NCBI GenBank assembly: GCA_965214085.1
Contig: OZ243937.1
Span: 1,116,001-1,180,000 of the forward strand
Reading direction: 5' to 3'
Source of the DNA: UBA6055 sp965214085
GTDB taxonomy: Bacteria > Chloroflexota > Anaerolineae > Aggregatilineales > Phototrophicaceae
Length of the DNA: 64,000 bases
Shown: positions 17,411 to 26,681 of the stretch, piece by piece
How positions within the stretch are numbered: position 1 is the stretch's first letter
Layout of the letters: each line of letters opens with the position of its first letter
Program-made: the position numbers and the translations under genes
Notes under the pieces: generated by a model
Told to the model about the DNA's origin: nothing
Seen by the model: the letters and a program-made list of their open reading frames with translations, nothing else
Databases searched by the model: none

Positions 17411-17439
17411 TGACGATGTAGCGAACGTCATGTTTAGTA
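17411..17439 (+). promoter_or_regulatory. Candidate promoter upstream of the SDR gene
   Basis: TTGACG (17411-17416), 17 bp, then TTTAGT (17434-17439). The start site would be about 12 bp before the ATG, with AAGGAA in between. The -10 box matches consensus at only four positions. Confidence 0.33.
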
Positions 17440-17457
17440 ACTCCATAAGGAACTTTT

Positions 17458-18162
17458 ATGCAAACCATCCTCATCACAGGCGCCAATCGCGGCATCGGCC
17501 TTGCCCTGACCAAGGAATACCTTTCCACCGGCGACAATCGAGTCTTCGCCTCCTGCCGCAATCCAGCCGGCGCGGCGGAACTGAACGCTCTGGCGGAGTC
17601 CTACGTCGGACGCCTCCTCATCCTGCAAATGGACGTCAACGATGAGGCTTCCATCAAGCGCGCGGTCGACGCCGTCAAAGCGGAAGCCGGCAGCCTGGAT
17701 GTTCTCATCAACAACGCCGGCATATCGGGCGGCGATGGCGCCAATGACTTGGGCCAGCTCGATTCAGCGGAAGTGGTTTCGGTCATCACGACCAACGCGG
17801 TGGCGCCCTTGATCGTGACGCAGGCCTGTCGCGAATTGCTGCAGCAGAGTGATAATCCCCGCGTGATCATGATCTCGTCCGGCATGGGTTCGCTGACCGA
17901 TGCCGGCGGCAATAGCTATGCTTACCGCATGAGCAAAGCGGCAATGAATATGGCGGCGCGCGTTCTCGCCCTGGATCCGGCGCTGGCGGGGGTCACGACC
18001 GTCACGATGGCGCCTGGCTGGGTGCGCACGGATATGGGCGGGCCTTCAGCGAATCTCGCGCCAGAAGAATCGGCTCGCGCGATGCTTGCGGTGATCAATG
18101 GTCTCCACGCCGTGGACAGCGGCAAGTTCTTCCGTTACGACGGGTCGGAGCTGGACTGGTAG
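17458..18162 (+). CDS. Short-chain dehydrogenase/reductase (SDR)
   Basis: NAD(P)-dependent oxidoreductase with a Rossmann fold, 234 residues (classical SDR length). It shows the cofactor loop TGANRGIG (7-14), NNAG (85-88), the catalytic serine pair ISSG near 140 and Tyr156-xxx-Lys160 in YAYRMSK, then PGWVRTDMGG. The overall pattern resembles C-factor/sniffer-like SDRs. The next gene, 30 bp downstream, encodes a beta-oxidation enzyme, so a carbonyl substrate from lipid metabolism is possible; the true substrate is unknown. AAGGAA precedes the ATG. Confidence 0.9.
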   Translation: MQTILITGANRGIGLALTKEYLSTGDNRVFASCRNPAGAAELNALAESYVGRLLILQMDVNDEASIKRAVDAVKAEAGSLDVLINNAGISGGDGANDLGQLDSAEVVSVITTNAVAPLIVTQACRELLQQSDNPRVIMISSGMGSLTDAGGNSYAYRMSKAAMNMAARVLALDPALAGVTTVTMAPGWVRTDMGGPSANLAPEESARAMLAVINGLHAVDSGKFFRYDGSELDW

Positions 18163-18192
18163 ATTTTTACCTCGGGAAGGGTATACGCGCAG

Positions 18193-20580
18193 ATGGGGTT
18201 ACGAATAAAAAAAGCGGCGGTAATCGGCTCCGGCACGATGGGCGGGGGCATCGCTTCGCTGCTGGCCGGCGTCGGCATCGAAACGCTGCTGCTGGATATC
18301 CCGCCGCCCGGCAGCGAGCCCGCCGCTGGCCCGCGAGCGCGAAACTCGCTAGTGGCGGGCAACCTCAAGGCGCTGCTGAAGACGCGCCCGGCGCAGCTGT
18401 ATAGCCCGGATGACCTGCGCAATATCGAAATCGGCAATATCGAAGACGACCTGCAGCGAGTTGGCGAGGCCGATTGGGTCATCGAGGTCGTCGTTGAGAA
18501 TCTTGAGATCAAACGCGCGCTGATGGCCCGTCTGGTGGCGCTTGTCAAGCCGGAGGCCATCGTCAGCACAAATACCTCGGGTATTCCCATCAGCAGCATC
18601 GCCGAGGGCTTGCCGCGGCAATTCACAGGGCGCTTCCTGGGCACGCATTTCTTCAACCCGCCGCGCTACCTGCGCTTGCTGGAGGTCATTCCGCACGCGG
18701 GTACGGATGAGGCGATTGTCGAATTTATGCTGCGCTTCGGCGCCGACGTGCTGGGCAAGGGCACGGTGCGCTGCAACGACAGTCCTAATTTCATCGGCAA
18801 CCGCTTCATGTCCATGTCGGGCATGCAGGCTACGAACTACGCCCTGGATCACGGTTATACCGTGGAAGAAGTGGATGCCTTAACCGGTCCGCTGATCGGC
18901 CGCCCCAAAACCGCCACCTTCAATTTGAACGATTTGGTCGGCTTCGACATCGCTGTCGGCGTGGCGCGCAATCTTTACCATGCCATACCCGATGACCCCG
19001 CGCGCGAGCTGCTGACGCACCGGAAAAACGCGCAGCTATCCGACGCCTTGCTGGAGCGCGGCTGGCTGGGGCGCAAGACGGGCCGCGGCTTTTACCACAT
19101 GCGCCGCGACGGCGGGAAGAAAGAGCTTTGGGCGCTCAACCTTGACACGCTGGACTACGAACCGCCCAGCCAGCCGCGCTTTGACAGCGTGGGGCAATAT
19201 CGCAAGGTGGAGCCGCTCGGCGAGCGGATTCGTCTGCTCATCAACGCGGACGACCGCGCTGGAAAATACTTGTGGCATCTGCACGCCTTTTTGCTGGCTT
19301 ACGCCTCCAACCGCGTGCCGGAAGTCACCGATACCATCGTCAATGTGGACAACGCGCAGAAATGGGGTTTCGCGCATCAGCTGGGTCCCTTTGAAATCTG
19401 GGATGCGATTGGCGTGGCGGAGACCATCGAGCGCTTTGAAGCCGACGGCTATCCGGTGGCGGATTGGGTCAAGACCATGATCGCTGACGGGCATGCGACC
19501 TTTTACCAGCGGGACGAAGCTGGCAAGGCCATCGGCTATTACAGTCTGCCGGATCGCGCCTATCTGCCGCTGGAATCGGACCCGCGCGAAATCACCATAG
19601 CGGACTTGCGCGCTGCCGGCGCCCAGGTCTACAGCAATGGCGCTGGCGCGGTCTACGACATGGGCGGCGGCGTCTTGCTTTGGGAGTTTAGGACCAAGCA
19701 GAACAGCATCACCGCGGACTTGATCGAGTCGGGATGGCGCGCGCTGGAATTGCTAGAGGGTGAGGGCTGCTCGGCCTTGGTCATCGGCAATGACGGCGAA
19801 CGATTCTCGATCGGCGCCAACCTCGACCCATCGGCGCTGATGGCTGGGCTGGAAGGCATCGAGAAGACCCTGGTCAGCTTGCAGAAGTTGACGCAGGCGC
19901 TGCGTTATGCGCCCAAACCGGTGGTCGTGGCCGCGCATAATATGGCGCTGGGCGGCGGCGCGGAATTGGTGATGTCGGGCGCTGCAGTGGTCGCCCATGC
20001 CGAGCTCTACATGGGCCTGGTTGAAGTTGGCGTCGGTTTGGTCCCGGCCGGCGGCGGCTGCAAGGAAATGGTTCGGCGACTGGTCAATCCACTGGCGCGG
20101 CGCGGGTCAGACGATGTGTTGGCGGGCCTGCAGAAAGCCTTCGAAACCATCGCCACCGCCAAGGTCAGCGGCAGCGCGAAAGAAGCCAAAGCGCTGGGCT
20201 CCCTGGCTGAGACGGACAAGATCGTGATGAATCGCGCGCATCTCTTGGGCGAGGCCAAGGCGCTGGCGCTGGTATTGAGCGAAACTTACCAGCCGCAAAA
20301 GCCGGAACCGGTCTACGCAGCAGGGCGGGATGCTTACGCGGCGCTGCTGCTGGGCGTGGCGGGCTATCAAGAAGCCGGTTACGCCAGCGAGCACGATGCC
20401 CTGATCGCCCGCAAACTGGCTTACATCTTGACGGGCGGGGCGCTGTCCGAGCCGCAGTGGGTGGATCAGCAATTCTTGTTGAATCTGGAACGCGAGGCTT
20501 TTCTGAGCTTGATCATGGAGACCAAAACGCAGGAACGCATCATGCACATGCTGCAGACGAACAAGCCACTGCGGAATTAG
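18193..20580 (+). CDS. fadN: 3-hydroxyacyl-CoA dehydrogenase / enoyl-CoA hydratase (FadN-like)
   Basis: Bifunctional beta-oxidation enzyme, 795 residues, with the FadN order: the NAD-binding dehydrogenase domain first (AAVIGSGTMGGGIASLLAGVG, NTSGIPISSIAEGLP, THFFNPPRYLRLLEV), the helical C-terminal dehydrogenase domain (NFIGNRF, GRPKTATFNLNDLVG), then an enoyl-CoA hydratase domain (about 470-700: FSIGANL, AAHNMALGGGAELVM). In other bacteria fadN is followed directly by the thiolase gene. Here the thiolase begins 1.9 kb later because two opposite-strand genes intervene. The stop codon overlaps the stop of the first of these tail-to-tail by 3 bp. Confidence 0.92.
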   Translation: MGLRIKKAAVIGSGTMGGGIASLLAGVGIETLLLDIPPPGSEPAAGPRARNSLVAGNLKALLKTRPAQLYSPDDLRNIEIGNIEDDLQRVGEADWVIEVVVENLEIKRALMARLVALVKPEAIVSTNTSGIPISSIAEGLPRQFTGRFLGTHFFNPPRYLRLLEVIPHAGTDEAIVEFMLRFGADVLGKGTVRCNDSPNFIGNRFMSMSGMQATNYALDHGYTVEEVDALTGPLIGRPKTATFNLNDLVGFDIAVGVARNLYHAIPDDPARELLTHRKNAQLSDALLERGWLGRKTGRGFYHMRRDGGKKELWALNLDTLDYEPPSQPRFDSVGQYRKVEPLGERIRLLINADDRAGKYLWHLHAFLLAYASNRVPEVTDTIVNVDNAQKWGFAHQLGPFEIWDAIGVAETIERFEADGYPVADWVKTMIADGHATFYQRDEAGKAIGYYSLPDRAYLPLESDPREITIADLRAAGAQVYSNGAGAVYDMGGGVLLWEFRTKQNSITADLIESGWRALELLEGEGCSALVIGNDGERFSIGANLDPSALMAGLEGIEKTLVSLQKLTQALRYAPKPVVVAAHNMALGGGAELVMSGAAVVAHAELYMGLVEVGVGLVPAGGGCKEMVRRLVNPLARRGSDDVLAGLQKAFETIATAKVSGSAKEAKALGSLAETDKIVMNRAHLLGEAKALALVLSETYQPQKPEPVYAAGRDAYAALLLGVAGYQEAGYASEHDALIARKLAYILTGGALSEPQWVDQQFLLNLEREAFLSLIMETKTQERIMHMLQTNKPLRN

Positions 20581-21167
20581 TTCGTCAATTTGCGTTTGAA
20601 GCGCTGGAACGACTCCACTCGATTCAGTCGGCTCAGGTTAGGCATTGCCTTCACGATTTCCTCAGCGTGAACATGCGGTTGATAGGGCCTTTTCGCGTGC
20701 TTTCTGAATAGGCTATCAAGAATGTCCTTGGGATCATTTGACTCCAACGCTCGCTTAAGCCGACCAATATCGGCTTTAGGCGCCCACTGCTGGATGACAT
20801 CGCGGACAGCTCTGTAATCAGCGACCAGCCATGTCTCCAGTTCGGCCTCAATACATATTAGCTCTACGTTGTTCGAAGAAACTCCAGCCATGATAAGAGA
20901 CTCATATATCAATTCCTTGTCATTGTGTCTGCAAGGGTCCGCATCGCGCTTAAAGCTAGGATAAAGGTCCCAGATTACAATTACTTTTTCACAGCCAATT
21001 TCGAATAGTTGCGCCGCAGACTCGCCACAAGACTCAAGGAGATTACGTTTGTTTCCCTGTGGATCCGGCTCAATATGAACGTCGGGTCTTATTCGCCTTG
21101 CCAAGTGAAGGCACACCATCATATCTGCGCCTTCGTCAACGCATTCAAATATCATGCCAACTTTCAT
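20577..21167 (-). CDS. DUF4276-like (TOPRIM-type) protein, partner of the ATPase
   Basis: A 196-residue protein resembling DUF4276 proteins. It opens with a TOPRIM-like strand and acidic residues (MIFECVDEGADMMVCL), has an aspartate after a hydrophobic strand (VIVIWDLYPSF, Asp67) and later Asp75/Asp77, and carries the family-like segment ELETWLVAD (109-117). Such proteins are commonly encoded beside AAA ATPases; by analogy with OLD and PARIS-type systems they may be the nuclease or effector half. It overlaps the ATPase gene by ATGA and so is translated with it. Function is inferred from family and context. Confidence 0.65.
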   Translation of the reverse strand: MKVGMIFECVDEGADMMVCLHLARRIRPDVHIEPDPQGNKRNLLESCGESAAQLFEIGCEKVIVIWDLYPSFKRDADPCRHNDKELIYESLIMAGVSSNNVELICIEAELETWLVADYRAVRDVIQQWAPKADIGRLKRALESNDPKDILDSLFRKHAKRPYQPHVHAEEIVKAMPNLSRLNRVESFQRFKRKLTN

Positions 21168-22393
21168 GCAGATTCCCGGTTGCGCAGTCTGCCGGATGCA
21201 TGCAGGCGTCCAGGACCAAACCGTTTCTTCCAGCTGTCTAACTCTTGACGTTCATCGGGTCGAGTGAATTTGGGTGTCCCAACCCTACGCTCGACCAGCA
21301 CAATATGCGAAAGGTCGAACAGGTCAAGCAAGTAAGGTGAATGCGATGTCAATATGACTTGCAAGCTTCCACTTTCCGTGACCCGGCGTATCTCTTCAAC
21401 GATCAGTTGTACTGAACGCGGGTCAAGGCCGTTCTCGATTTCCTCAATAACGATCAGAGGTGGCGTGTCAGGATGACGAAAGAGAGCGAGAAGCGCCAGT
21501 ATTCGCAGGGTACCAGTTGACAGTAGCCAGCCCATGACTTTGAAATCCCCCTCCGTCATTTCCAAGTGCGCCTGGCGACCAAGGGCGTCAGTTAGAACTG
21601 GCTTCAAGTCCCGCATGTAAGGCAAGACGTATTGCAACACCTCCAATACTCCATGGAAGATTTCAGGATACCGCTGAAGGATGTCGTGAAGATACTCTGC
21701 AATGTTGTATCCGTCACTCCGCAGGCGAACCTGCCCCCATGTACTTTTGATCGGTCTAGGCTCGCCCATTAACCATGGATTCAGCGTTACAAACTGCCAG
21801 TCGAATCTGATACCATACCCTATGAGATCCCTGAATCGTTCATCGTCCTCAGATCCTCTAGCATAATAGTATAGGCCACCGTCTGATATGATCGCACGAT
21901 CTGGTCGGATACCAAAATTCATCTCATTATTGCCATACTGGATAAACCCTTTTGAGTCGCGTTCTAGGACTTTTTCGTCTCTGTAGTGGACAATTTCCCT
22001 TTCGATGCGTATTAGTCCTGAAGTAGGTTCCTTGTTGACTTTCATCGCTGTCGTGAAGTTTGCCGCCTTGGCTTCCTTATACGTTGGTAAGAGGTTGAGT
22101 CCGCTCACTTCAAACTCAATTGGATTGATTTTTGGCGACTCTGGATTTGAAGCGCCGCCACGATTCAAAGGCGGGTTGGTGACGTATTCAAAGCCACGCC
22201 ACATTCCCATCGCCGCGTCCAGCCCATCTGTCACAATGCGCTGATAAGTCTGCAGACCCTCAATAAGACTGCTCTTGCCTGAGCCGTTGTCTCCAATCAG
22301 CACAGTGAGCGGAGTGAACTCTACGACGCCGCTATCCCGTATTGCCTTGAAATTCTTTAGCCGAAACGCATTTAGGGCTAACTCGTTCGCCAT
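21164..22393 (-). CDS. AAA-family ABC-like ATPase (OLD/PARIS-type defence ATPase)
   Basis: A 409-residue SMC/ABC-like AAA ATPase. It begins with LNAFRLKNFKAIRDSG and the Walker A GDNGSGKSS (34-42). The C-terminal half has a signature-like STGTLRILALLALF, Walker B LIVIEEIENGLDP and the switch histidine LTSHSPYLLDLF. These are features of the predicted-ATPase families (AAA_15/AAA_21) that form two-gene anti-phage or toxin modules with TOPRIM or DUF4276 partners. GGAG lies 7 bp before the ATG. The pair is inserted in opposite orientation between fadN and the thiolase gene. Phage-sensing activity is inference. Confidence 0.75.
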   Translation of the reverse strand: MANELALNAFRLKNFKAIRDSGVVEFTPLTVLIGDNGSGKSSLIEGLQTYQRIVTDGLDAAMGMWRGFEYVTNPPLNRGGASNPESPKINPIEFEVSGLNLLPTYKEAKAANFTTAMKVNKEPTSGLIRIEREIVHYRDEKVLERDSKGFIQYGNNEMNFGIRPDRAIISDGGLYYYARGSEDDERFRDLIGYGIRFDWQFVTLNPWLMGEPRPIKSTWGQVRLRSDGYNIAEYLHDILQRYPEIFHGVLEVLQYVLPYMRDLKPVLTDALGRQAHLEMTEGDFKVMGWLLSTGTLRILALLALFRHPDTPPLIVIEEIENGLDPRSVQLIVEEIRRVTESGSLQVILTSHSPYLLDLFDLSHIVLVERRVGTPKFTRPDERQELDSWKKRFGPGRLHASGRLRNRESA

Positions 22394-22503
22394 CTGCCTG
22401 CTCCATCATCCGCTGCAGCACATTTTACCACAGCCCGCTCACCGCATTGACCCCGCGCGAATAATTGCTAAGATAAACTGACTCAAGACTTGAAGGATCA
22501 AAC

Positions 22504-23688
22504 ATGCGCCAAGCAGTGATCGTAGCGGCAGCGCGCACGGCGGTGGGCAAGGCAGTGCGCGGCAACACCAGGAACGCCCGCTCGGACGAAATGGCGGCGG
22601 CGGTCATCAGCGATCTGATGACGAAGACGGCGGACAATCTCGATCCAGCTGAGGTTGATGATGTCATCTTGGGCTGCGCCATGCCGGAAGGCTCGCAGGG
22701 CATGAATTTCGCTCGCGTCATCGCCTTGCGCGCGGGACTGCCGGTTGATACGCCTGGCCAGACTGTCAACCGCTTTTGCTCCAGCGGTTTGCAAACCATC
22801 GCCCTGGCCGCCAACAGCATCATCGCCGACCAAGCCGATGTGGTGATTGCCGGCGGCGCCGAGTCCATGTCGTCCGTGCCGATGACCGGGCACCACCTCA
22901 GCCCCAACCCGTACATGGCCGCCAACGACCCCAACGTCTATATGAGCATGGGCTTAACCGCCGAGCGTGTGGTCGCCGAGTTCGACATCAGCCGCGCAGA
23001 TATGGACGAGTTTGCTTATCACAGCCATCGCAAGGCGGCTGCAGCCACGGACGCCGGCTACTTCGCCGAGGAGATTGTGCCCTTCGCCTGGGAAGAGACG
23101 GTGGTCGGCGAGGACGGAATGCCGGCTGTCGTCACAAAGGCGCTTGACCAGGACGAGCACCTGCGGCGTGAGACCACGCCCGAAGCGCTGGCTGGCTTGA
23201 AGCCGGTATTCAAGCCCGGCGGCTCTGTGACGGCTGGCAATTCCAGCCCCTTGAGCGACGGCGCGGCTGCGGTCCTGGTGATGGATCGTGAGAAAGCCGA
23301 GCGGCTGGGGCTGACCCCGCTGGCGCGATTCGTCGGCTTCGCGGTGGCTGGCGTACGGCCGGAAATTATGGGCGTCGGTCCCATCAAAGCGGCGCCCAAA
23401 GCGCTGGAGCGCTGCGGCTTGACCCTCGCCGACATCGACCTCATCGAGCTCAACGAAGCCTTTGCATCGCAATCGCTGGCGGTCATGCGCGAACTGGAGC
23501 TTGACCCGGGCATCGTCAACGTCAATGGCGGCGCCATCGCGCTGGGTCATCCGCTGGGCTGCACGGGCGCCAAGCTCACGGTGCAGCTCATCAACGAGAT
23601 GAAACGCCGTGACAGCGACTATGGCATGGTGACCATGTGTATCGGCGGCGGCATGGGCGCGGCCGGCATCTTTCAGAACTTGAACTAG
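22504..23688 (+). CDS. fadA: Acetyl-CoA acyltransferase (thiolase)
   Basis: Catalyses the thiolytic last step of beta-oxidation. 394 residues, the standard thiolase length. The nucleophilic Cys92 is in NRFCSSGLQTIA, followed by GGAESMSSVPM, then the C-terminal GGAIALGHPLGCTGAKL histidine motif and MCIGGGMGAAGIF with the second catalytic cysteine. GAAGGATC is the ribosome-binding site. Functionally it belongs with fadN (18193-20580), from which it is separated by the ATPase/DUF4276-like module; whether it now has its own promoter could not be settled. A biosynthetic acetyl-CoA acetyltransferase is the alternative. Confidence 0.92.
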   Translation: MRQAVIVAAARTAVGKAVRGNTRNARSDEMAAAVISDLMTKTADNLDPAEVDDVILGCAMPEGSQGMNFARVIALRAGLPVDTPGQTVNRFCSSGLQTIALAANSIIADQADVVIAGGAESMSSVPMTGHHLSPNPYMAANDPNVYMSMGLTAERVVAEFDISRADMDEFAYHSHRKAAAATDAGYFAEEIVPFAWEETVVGEDGMPAVVTKALDQDEHLRRETTPEALAGLKPVFKPGGSVTAGNSSPLSDGAAAVLVMDREKAERLGLTPLARFVGFAVAGVRPEIMGVGPIKAAPKALERCGLTLADIDLIELNEAFASQSLAVMRELELDPGIVNVNGGAIALGHPLGCTGAKLTVQLINEMKRRDSDYGMVTMCIGGGMGAAGIFQNLN

Positions 23689-23724
23689 AGATTCGCCGCA
23701 ACGTCAACGCGATCGGGAGCCGAG

Positions 23725-24492
23725 ATGTCCGCGTTTTACACCACCGTTGCGCGTTTCTACGATTCCGAAAACGCTGACAAAACCGACGATCTGGACATGT
23801 ACAGCCGCCTCGCTGCCGAATTCGCAGGCGAGATTCTTGACGTCGGCTGTGGCACCGGGCGCGTCCTGCTGCGCCTGGCGCGCGATGGCTGTCGCGTGTA
23901 TGGAATCGATAACGATAGCGCCATGCTGGATCGGCTGGACGCCAAGTTGCAGCAGTTGCCGCAACTGCGTGGCTTCGTCTCGTATGCGCGTGGCGATGTG
24001 CTGAGCCAGCAGTGGGATCGCAGTTTCAGCTTGATCTTGCTGACCTACAACGCGCTGATGCACTTTCACGAGCAAGCCGTCCAAATTGCATTGCTGCGGG
24101 GGTTGCGCGCTTGCCTGGCCGAGGGCGGCCTTTTGGTCATCGACTTGCCAAATGCCGGGCCCGCCTTCGCCGCCGAAGACAGCGACGCCTTGACATTCGA
24201 ACGCAGCTTCCTTGACCGCGAAACCGGTCACTTGGTCATGCTGCAGTCCCTGACGTATTTGGACCGAGCTGCGCAAATGCTGACCGTAGAATGGATATAT
24301 GATGAAATAGACGGCAACGGCACGGTAAAGCGGCTCATCGCGCCTCATCGCCTGCGATATTTCTTTTTGCCGGAGATGCAGCTGTTGCTTGAACGCGCCG
24401 GATTCGCCGTGAAGGCAGTTTATGGCGAACCGGACGGAGCGCCTTATGACGCGGACAGCGAGCGGATGATCGTGCATGCAGCCGGTGTGTGA
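23725..24492 (+). CDS. Class I SAM-dependent methyltransferase
   Basis: A 255-residue Rossmann-fold methyltransferase. SAM motif I is ILDVGCGTGRVLLRLARDG, with the acidic residue closing strand 2 in VYGIDNDSAML and motif IV ILLTYNALMHF. The C-terminal part is beta-rich, as in small-molecule methyltransferases of the YdaC/Cyclopropane-like groups. The substrate is unknown. It follows the thiolase by 36 bp and overlaps the lipoprotein gene by 17 bp, so the two are probably co-expressed. Confidence 0.85.
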   Translation: MSAFYTTVARFYDSENADKTDDLDMYSRLAAEFAGEILDVGCGTGRVLLRLARDGCRVYGIDNDSAMLDRLDAKLQQLPQLRGFVSYARGDVLSQQWDRSFSLILLTYNALMHFHEQAVQIALLRGLRACLAEGGLLVIDLPNAGPAFAAEDSDALTFERSFLDRETGHLVMLQSLTYLDRAAQMLTVEWIYDEIDGNGTVKRLIAPHRLRYFFLPEMQLLLERAGFAVKAVYGEPDGAPYDADSERMIVHAAGV

Positions 24493-25372
24493 TGACCTAG
24501 TCCTGCGGCCCCGCGTTGGCGGATCCCTTATACTGGCTCCGCTGCTCGGACTGCTCTTGCTCGCCACAGCGCTCTTGCTAGCTGCTTGCCGCTACTTGAC
24601 GCCAGCCACACCGGCTCCTTTGCCCACGGCCACAGCGATTCCTCGACGAGACCCGATTCCCACCATCGAGGTTCTGGATTCGGAGGCATTGTACGGCCAG
24701 GACATCCGCTCAATCGGAGGGACAAACCCGAGCCTGGCGTCTTTCCCGGCGGGCGCGATCTTGCCGCCCGCTCCGGACGGTCGCTCCGAGCGGGGCGTGT
24801 CGGTAATCCTGGACGCCGAGACAACTTTGTTTGGCGAGCTGTATGCGCCGGTCGGGCTCCGGCAGCCGGGTATACTTCTGCTGGGCACGGACCTGGCCGG
24901 CTGGGGCGCCTGGCCGGCGACGCTGTCGCAACATGGCATCGCGGTGCTGGTCGTCCAGACCGAGCCCCTGACGCCGGCTCGGCAGGTCGAGGCGATTCTG
25001 CAGTCGTTCATCGCGGCGCCGGGCGTCGATGCTGGTTCCATCGGTGTCATCGGCGCCGATCGGGCTGCGGATATCGCTGCGCTCGGCTGCGCTGTTAACT
25101 CCCTCTGTGACGCGCTGGCATTGCTGAGCCCTCGCTCGCGGGATACGCTGGTCAATATGATGCCTTCCTATGGTGGCAGGCCGATTTGGCTGGCAGCCGG
25201 CCAAGACGATGAGGAATCCTTGGGCGCGGCGTCGGCTATCGCGGCGGCCGCGGCGGGCGAGGCCAGGTATGTCGAAGTTAGCGCGGGGCGCGGTGTGGAG
25301 CTGCTGGCTCGTCAGCCCGACCTGGCTCACGATTTGCTTGCTTGGATGCTGCGCCACCTGCAAGCCCAATAG
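24476..25372 (+). CDS. Putative lipoprotein with a degenerate alpha/beta-hydrolase-like domain
   Basis: A 298-residue exported protein. Residues 16-37 are a hydrophobic signal segment ending in the lipobox LLAAC, with Cys38 as the likely lipidated residue, followed by a Pro/Thr-rich linker. The remaining part alternates strands and helices like an alpha/beta hydrolase (GILLLGTDLAGWGAWPATL, then SIGVIGADRAADIAALG). At the place of the nucleophile elbow GxSxG the sequence reads GADRA, so no catalytic serine is visible. It may be a binding protein derived from a dienelactone-hydrolase-like enzyme; function unknown. It overlaps the methyltransferase gene by 17 bp. Confidence 0.6.
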   Translation: MQPVCDDLVLRPRVGGSLILAPLLGLLLLATALLLAACRYLTPATPAPLPTATAIPRRDPIPTIEVLDSEALYGQDIRSIGGTNPSLASFPAGAILPPAPDGRSERGVSVILDAETTLFGELYAPVGLRQPGILLLGTDLAGWGAWPATLSQHGIAVLVVQTEPLTPARQVEAILQSFIAAPGVDAGSIGVIGADRAADIAALGCAVNSLCDALALLSPRSRDTLVNMMPSYGGRPIWLAAGQDDEESLGAASAIAAAAAGEARYVEVSAGRGVELLARQPDLAHDLLAWMLRHLQAQ

Positions 25373-25407
25373 CATTCATTATATGAAGACTGACAGGACG
25401 GCAACAC

Positions 25408-26547
25408 ATGGCTGAACTCTTGCAGTTGTTTCGATCACGGCAAAGCGCAATGCTGGAACTCTTGACCGCGATGGTCGAGCGGGAGTCGAGCACTCGCGAA
25501 AAAGCCCAGGTGGACCTCTTGGTCGATTTCATGGAAGCCCGGCTCAATTCCCTCGGGGCGGATTCCGTCGAGCGGATTCCCCAAGTCGAAGTTGGCGACT
25601 TTTTGCAGGCGACCTGGAATCAGGCGGCGCCGGGCAAACCCTATCTGTTTCTGGTTCACATCGACACGGTGCACCCCAGCGGCTCTTTGCAGACCATGCC
25701 GATCAAAATTGAAGACGGGCGCTTTTTCGGTCCCGGCTCGCTCGATATGAAAGCCGGCACGGTGATTGTCCTGGAAGCGATCAGGGCATTAGTCGAGCGC
25801 GAGCAGCTGCCCCAGCGGCCGATTCACCTGCTTATGACGACGGACGAAGAGATCGGCAGTCCCTTCAGCGAGATGCTGATAAAAGCGCTGGCGGCCGGCT
25901 GTGAATTGGCGCTGGTGACGGAGCCGGCCACAAAAGAAGGCGCGATCAAGACCTGGCGCAAGGGCGGCGGAAAATACGAACTGCTTATCGAGGGGCGGGC
26001 CTCCCACGCCGGTATCGCGCCCCAAGAGGGAATAAACTCCATCATCGAGTTCGCGCGGCAAGCCCTGGAAATCAACCGCCTGAACGATCTGAAATACGGA
26101 ACTTCAGTCTCGATCACAGTCGTCGAGGGCGGCTCGGCTGGCAACGTGATACCGGCGCAGACGCGGGCGCACATCGACACGCGCGTATTGACAATGGATG
26201 CCATGCAAAATCTGCATGATGCGCTCAGCAGCTTGTATCCCAAAATGCCCGGCGCCAAGGTAAGTTGCATTCGCCGACACCATCGCCCGCCCATGGAACG
26301 GCGGCCTGGCTTGTTTGAAAAGGCTGCCACGATCGGCGAAAGACATGGCGTGACAATCTATGAAGGCGGCACGGGCGGCGGCTCCGATGGCAACTTCACG
26401 GCGGCGATGGGGATCCCCACTCTGGATGGGCTGGGCGCGCACGGCGATGGCGCTCACGCCCTGCACGAGCATGTGATTATCGACAGCCTGCCGCGTCAAG
26501 CCACGCTAATTGCCGCTCTGCTATTGGAGTGGGGCGACGGTTTCTAG
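25408..26547 (+). CDS. M20-family metallopeptidase (glutamate carboxypeptidase-like)
   Basis: Zinc-dependent exopeptidase/deacylase, 379 residues. Metal and catalytic motifs are visible in order: HIDTVHP (His and catalytic Asp), GPGSLDMKAG (bridging Asp), MTTDEEIGS (catalytic Glu plus ligand), TEPATKEG, the dimerisation-domain histidine in RASHAGIAPQEG, and a C-terminal ligand in HALHEHV. The pattern fits the carboxypeptidase G2 subgroup of M20. No signal peptide is seen, so it is probably cytoplasmic. The substrate (N-acyl amino acid, dipeptide or folate-type glutamate) cannot be decided. Confidence 0.9.
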   Translation: MAELLQLFRSRQSAMLELLTAMVERESSTREKAQVDLLVDFMEARLNSLGADSVERIPQVEVGDFLQATWNQAAPGKPYLFLVHIDTVHPSGSLQTMPIKIEDGRFFGPGSLDMKAGTVIVLEAIRALVEREQLPQRPIHLLMTTDEEIGSPFSEMLIKALAAGCELALVTEPATKEGAIKTWRKGGGKYELLIEGRASHAGIAPQEGINSIIEFARQALEINRLNDLKYGTSVSITVVEGGSAGNVIPAQTRAHIDTRVLTMDAMQNLHDALSSLYPKMPGAKVSCIRRHHRPPMERRPGLFEKAATIGERHGVTIYEGGTGGGSDGNFTAAMGIPTLDGLGAHGDGAHALHEHVIIDSLPRQATLIAALLLEWGDGF

Positions 26548-26681
26548 CGTCTGGGCGCAGGCTTATACTTGTTGACATGCGACAATCCGCCGCGGATTCT
26601 CTTGTAGATAAATCCCCATAAATCCACTTCGAGTCACTGCTAGAGTTTGCGTACGCTCCTATTGACTTGGATTGCGCGCTG

